A stretch of DNA of 64,000 nt from DATBGO01 sp036558005 (lineage in GTDB: Bacteria; Actinomycetota; Actinomycetes; Streptosporangiales; Streptosporangiaceae), in NCBI GenBank assembly GCA_036558005.1, contig DATBGO010000216.1, positions 47,375 through 111,374 on the forward strand, in the 5' to 3' direction. A program made the position numbers and the translations under genes. Below the pieces are notes generated by a model. The model worked only from the letters and a program-made list of their open reading frames with translations. It had not been told where the DNA came from and did no database searches. Position 1 is the first letter of the stretch; every line of letters starts with the position of its first letter. Positions 62,632-64,000 of this stretch are shown in pieces.

Positions 62632-63837
62632 TCAGTCCTGCCTGGTAAGCCTGGTCACCACCCGGTCCCAGATAACGTCGGCCAGCCGGTCCTTGGGGCC
62701 GCGCGGCACCTGCTCCCGCGTGCCGTCCGAGCCCAGGATGATGGCCTCGTTGTCGTCGGCGGCGAACCCCATCCCGTTGCCGACCGGGTTGACCACCAGC
62801 AGGTCGCAGCCCTTGGCGGCCAGCTTCGCCAGCCCGTTGCCGAGCAGGTCGCCGGTCTCGGCCGCGAACCCGACCACGACCTGGCCGGCCCGGGCCCGGC
62901 TGGCTGCCAGCTCTCGCAGGATATCGGGATTCTCGGTCAGCGTGATCGGCGCGGGGACGCCGCCGCCGCGCTTCAGCTTCACCTCGCTCCTGGCGGCCGG
63001 CCGGTAGTCGGCGACCGCGGCGGTCATCACCACCGCGTCGGCGTCGGCCGCCGCGGCCAGCATCGCCTCGCGCAGCTGGCAAGCCGAGATGACCGGCACG
63101 ACCCGGGCCCCGGCCGGGTCGCTGAGCGCGACGTTCGCGGCGACCAGGGTCACGTCCGCGCCGCGGGCGATGGCAGCCCTGGCCACCGCGTACCCCTGCC
63201 GGCCCGACGACCAGTTGCCCAGGAAGCGGACCGGGTCGAGTTCCTCCCTGGTCCCGCCCGCGGACACCGCTACCTTGCGTCCGGCCAGGTCAGGGGCTAG
63301 CCCGCCGGCCCCGCGGGCGAGCACCCGCAGCGCCGCCGCCAGCAGTTCCTCCGGCTCGGGCAGCCGGCCGGGCCCGCTGTCGGCGCCGGTCAGCCGCCCG
63401 GTCGCGGGCTCGAGCACGAGCGCGCCGCGCTGGCGCAGCAGCGCGACGTTGGCCTGGGTCGCCGGGTGCTGCCACATCTCGGTGTGCATGGCCGGGGCGA
63501 ACAGCACCGGGCAGCGCGCGGTGAGCAGCGCCGCGGTCAGCAGGTCATCAGACATCCCGGCGGCGGCCCTGGCCAGCAGGTCCGCCGTGGCCGGGGCCAC
63601 CAGCACCAGGTCCGCGTGCTGGCCGAGCCGGACATGCGGTACCTCGTGCACGTCTGTCCAGGTGGTCGCCGGCGCGGGCGCGCCGGACAGGGCAGCCCAG
63701 GTGGCCTCGCCCACGAACCGGAGCGCGTCCGGCGTGGGCACGACCCGGACCTGGTGCCCGGATTCAGTCAGCAGCCGGAGCAGCTCGCACGCCTTGTAGG
63801 CCGCGATGCCCGCGCCCACCCCCAGGATGATGCGCAT
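62632..63837 (-). CDS. coaBC: Bifunctional phosphopantothenoylcysteine decarboxylase/synthetase
   Basis: CoA biosynthesis steps 2 and 3. 401 residues. CoaC flavoprotein part (~1-185): ILGVGAGIAAYKACELLRLL, LVLVAPATADLLARAAAGMS, FAPAMHTEMWQHPATQANV. CoaB part (~190-401): VAVSAGGTREELDPVRFLGN, SSGRQGYAVARAAIARGADV, AAVADYRPA and GFAAETGDLL. The CoaC substrate clamp reads GRLTGADSGPGRL, the actinobacterial variant. ATG 63837, 38 bp after rpoZ, same operon. Confidence 0.97.
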   Translation of the reverse strand: MRIILGVGAGIAAYKACELLRLLTESGHQVRVVPTPDALRFVGEATWAALSGAPAPATTWTDVHEVPHVRLGQHADLVLVAPATADLLARAAAGMSDDLLTAALLTARCPVLFAPAMHTEMWQHPATQANVALLRQRGALVLEPATGRLTGADSGPGRLPEPEELLAAALRVLARGAGGLAPDLAGRKVAVSAGGTREELDPVRFLGNWSSGRQGYAVARAAIARGADVTLVAANVALSDPAGARVVPVISACQLREAMLAAAADADAVVMTAAVADYRPAARSEVKLKRGGGVPAPITLTENPDILRELAASRARAGQVVVGFAAETGDLLGNGLAKLAAKGCDLLVVNPVGNGMGFAADDNEAIILGSDGTREQVPRGPKDRLADVIWDRVVTRLTRQD

Positions 63838-63875
63838 CAGGTCTGCCTGCTCGCGGGCCGCCAGTCAGCGGGCGG

Positions 63876-64000
63876 TCAGCTGGCCGGGATTTCCGGCGTC
63901 TCCGCCTTGATAAGCCCCTCGCTGATCTCGCGCAGCGCAATTGAAAGCGGCTTCTCCTGAACCCGCGTCTCAACCAGCGGGCCGACATACTCCAGCAAGC
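63876..64000 (-). CDS. rpoZ: RNA polymerase omega subunit, C-terminal part (truncated by window edge)
   Basis: The last 41 codons of RpoZ: GPLVETRVQEKPLSIALREI, then SEGLIKAETPEIPAS and TGA at 63876. This tail is typical of actinobacterial omega. The N-terminal part lies beyond the right edge. Upstream of coaBC, the conserved gmk-rpoZ-coaBC-metK order. Confidence 0.93.
   Translation of the reverse strand, partial: LLEYVGPLVETRVQEKPLSIALREISEGLIKAETPEIPAS

Overview
The window is about 72-75% GC with GTG/TTG starts, strong G/C third-position bias and actinobacterial marker families (DUF3040, DUF6458, DUF6879, ANTAR, MacS-type kinase, helicase-degenerate PriA, LLM-class F420 enzyme). It is a chromosomal segment of a filamentous-type actinomycete; Streptosporangiales or a relative (e.g. 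Trebonia-like) is my inference, and species is not determinable by eye. No rRNA, tRNA, IS element, phage or CRISPR array is visible; this is mostly core chromosome with accessory pockets.

Layout. 1-4.5 kb: start of the dcw division cluster on the minus strand (mraZ, rsmH, ftsL, ftsI running off the left edge). It is driven by a promoter embedded in 10-bp spaced MraZ boxes; ftsL and ftsI carry unusually long disordered basic N-termini. 4.75-9.8 kb: divergent moxR-DUF58-tgpA operon. 9.8-14 kb: DUF3040, dinB, then nusB, efp and an Xaa-Pro peptidase. 14-20.6 kb: SigB/F-type sigma factor, DUF6458 protein, PAS-GAF-SpoIIE phosphatase, GT4 glycosyltransferase, GAF-ANTAR regulator and F420 oxidoreductase. 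20.7-24 kb: translationally coupled shikimate operon aroC-aroK-aroB-aroQ. 24-26.6 kb: SseB-family protein and a two-gene module of unknown function. 26.8-34.4 kb: aldose epimerase, MocA-like transferase, MacRS-like two-component system, a ligase/nitroreductase pair, a methyltransferase behind a palindromic operator, and a solitary DUF6879 gene. 34.4-36.1 kb: arsenic resistance (arsR / aquaporin-arsC). 36.2-41.7 kb: xdhC and a ferric-iron Fbp ABC operon behind two iron-box-like sites. 41.7-44.5 kb: riboflavin operon ribE-ribBA-ribH under an FMN riboswitch. 44.5-51.5 kb: a CUT2 sugar ABC transporter beside a response regulator and an 869-residue protein that fuses an ABC ATPase to GAF and histidine-kinase domains. 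51.5-53.2 kb: ECF42-type sigma factor and YCII partner. 53.3-64 kb: the conserved block rpe, DUF2786, rsmB, fmt, def, a HEAT-like hypothetical, priA, metK, coaBC and the end of rpoZ.

The most interesting system is at 44.5-51.5 kb. A monosaccharide transporter whose own ATPase has only one nucleotide-binding domain sits next to a kinase that carries a paralogous sugar-importer ATPase domain and overlaps its response regulator gene. This suggests direct coupling between sugar import and signalling. Other points of interest are the MraZ operator array facing both mraZ and moxR, the iron boxes, an orphan operator at 33.7 kb, recurrent leaderless-type promoters, and four tail-to-tail gene pairs that share stop codons in 4-bp overlaps.
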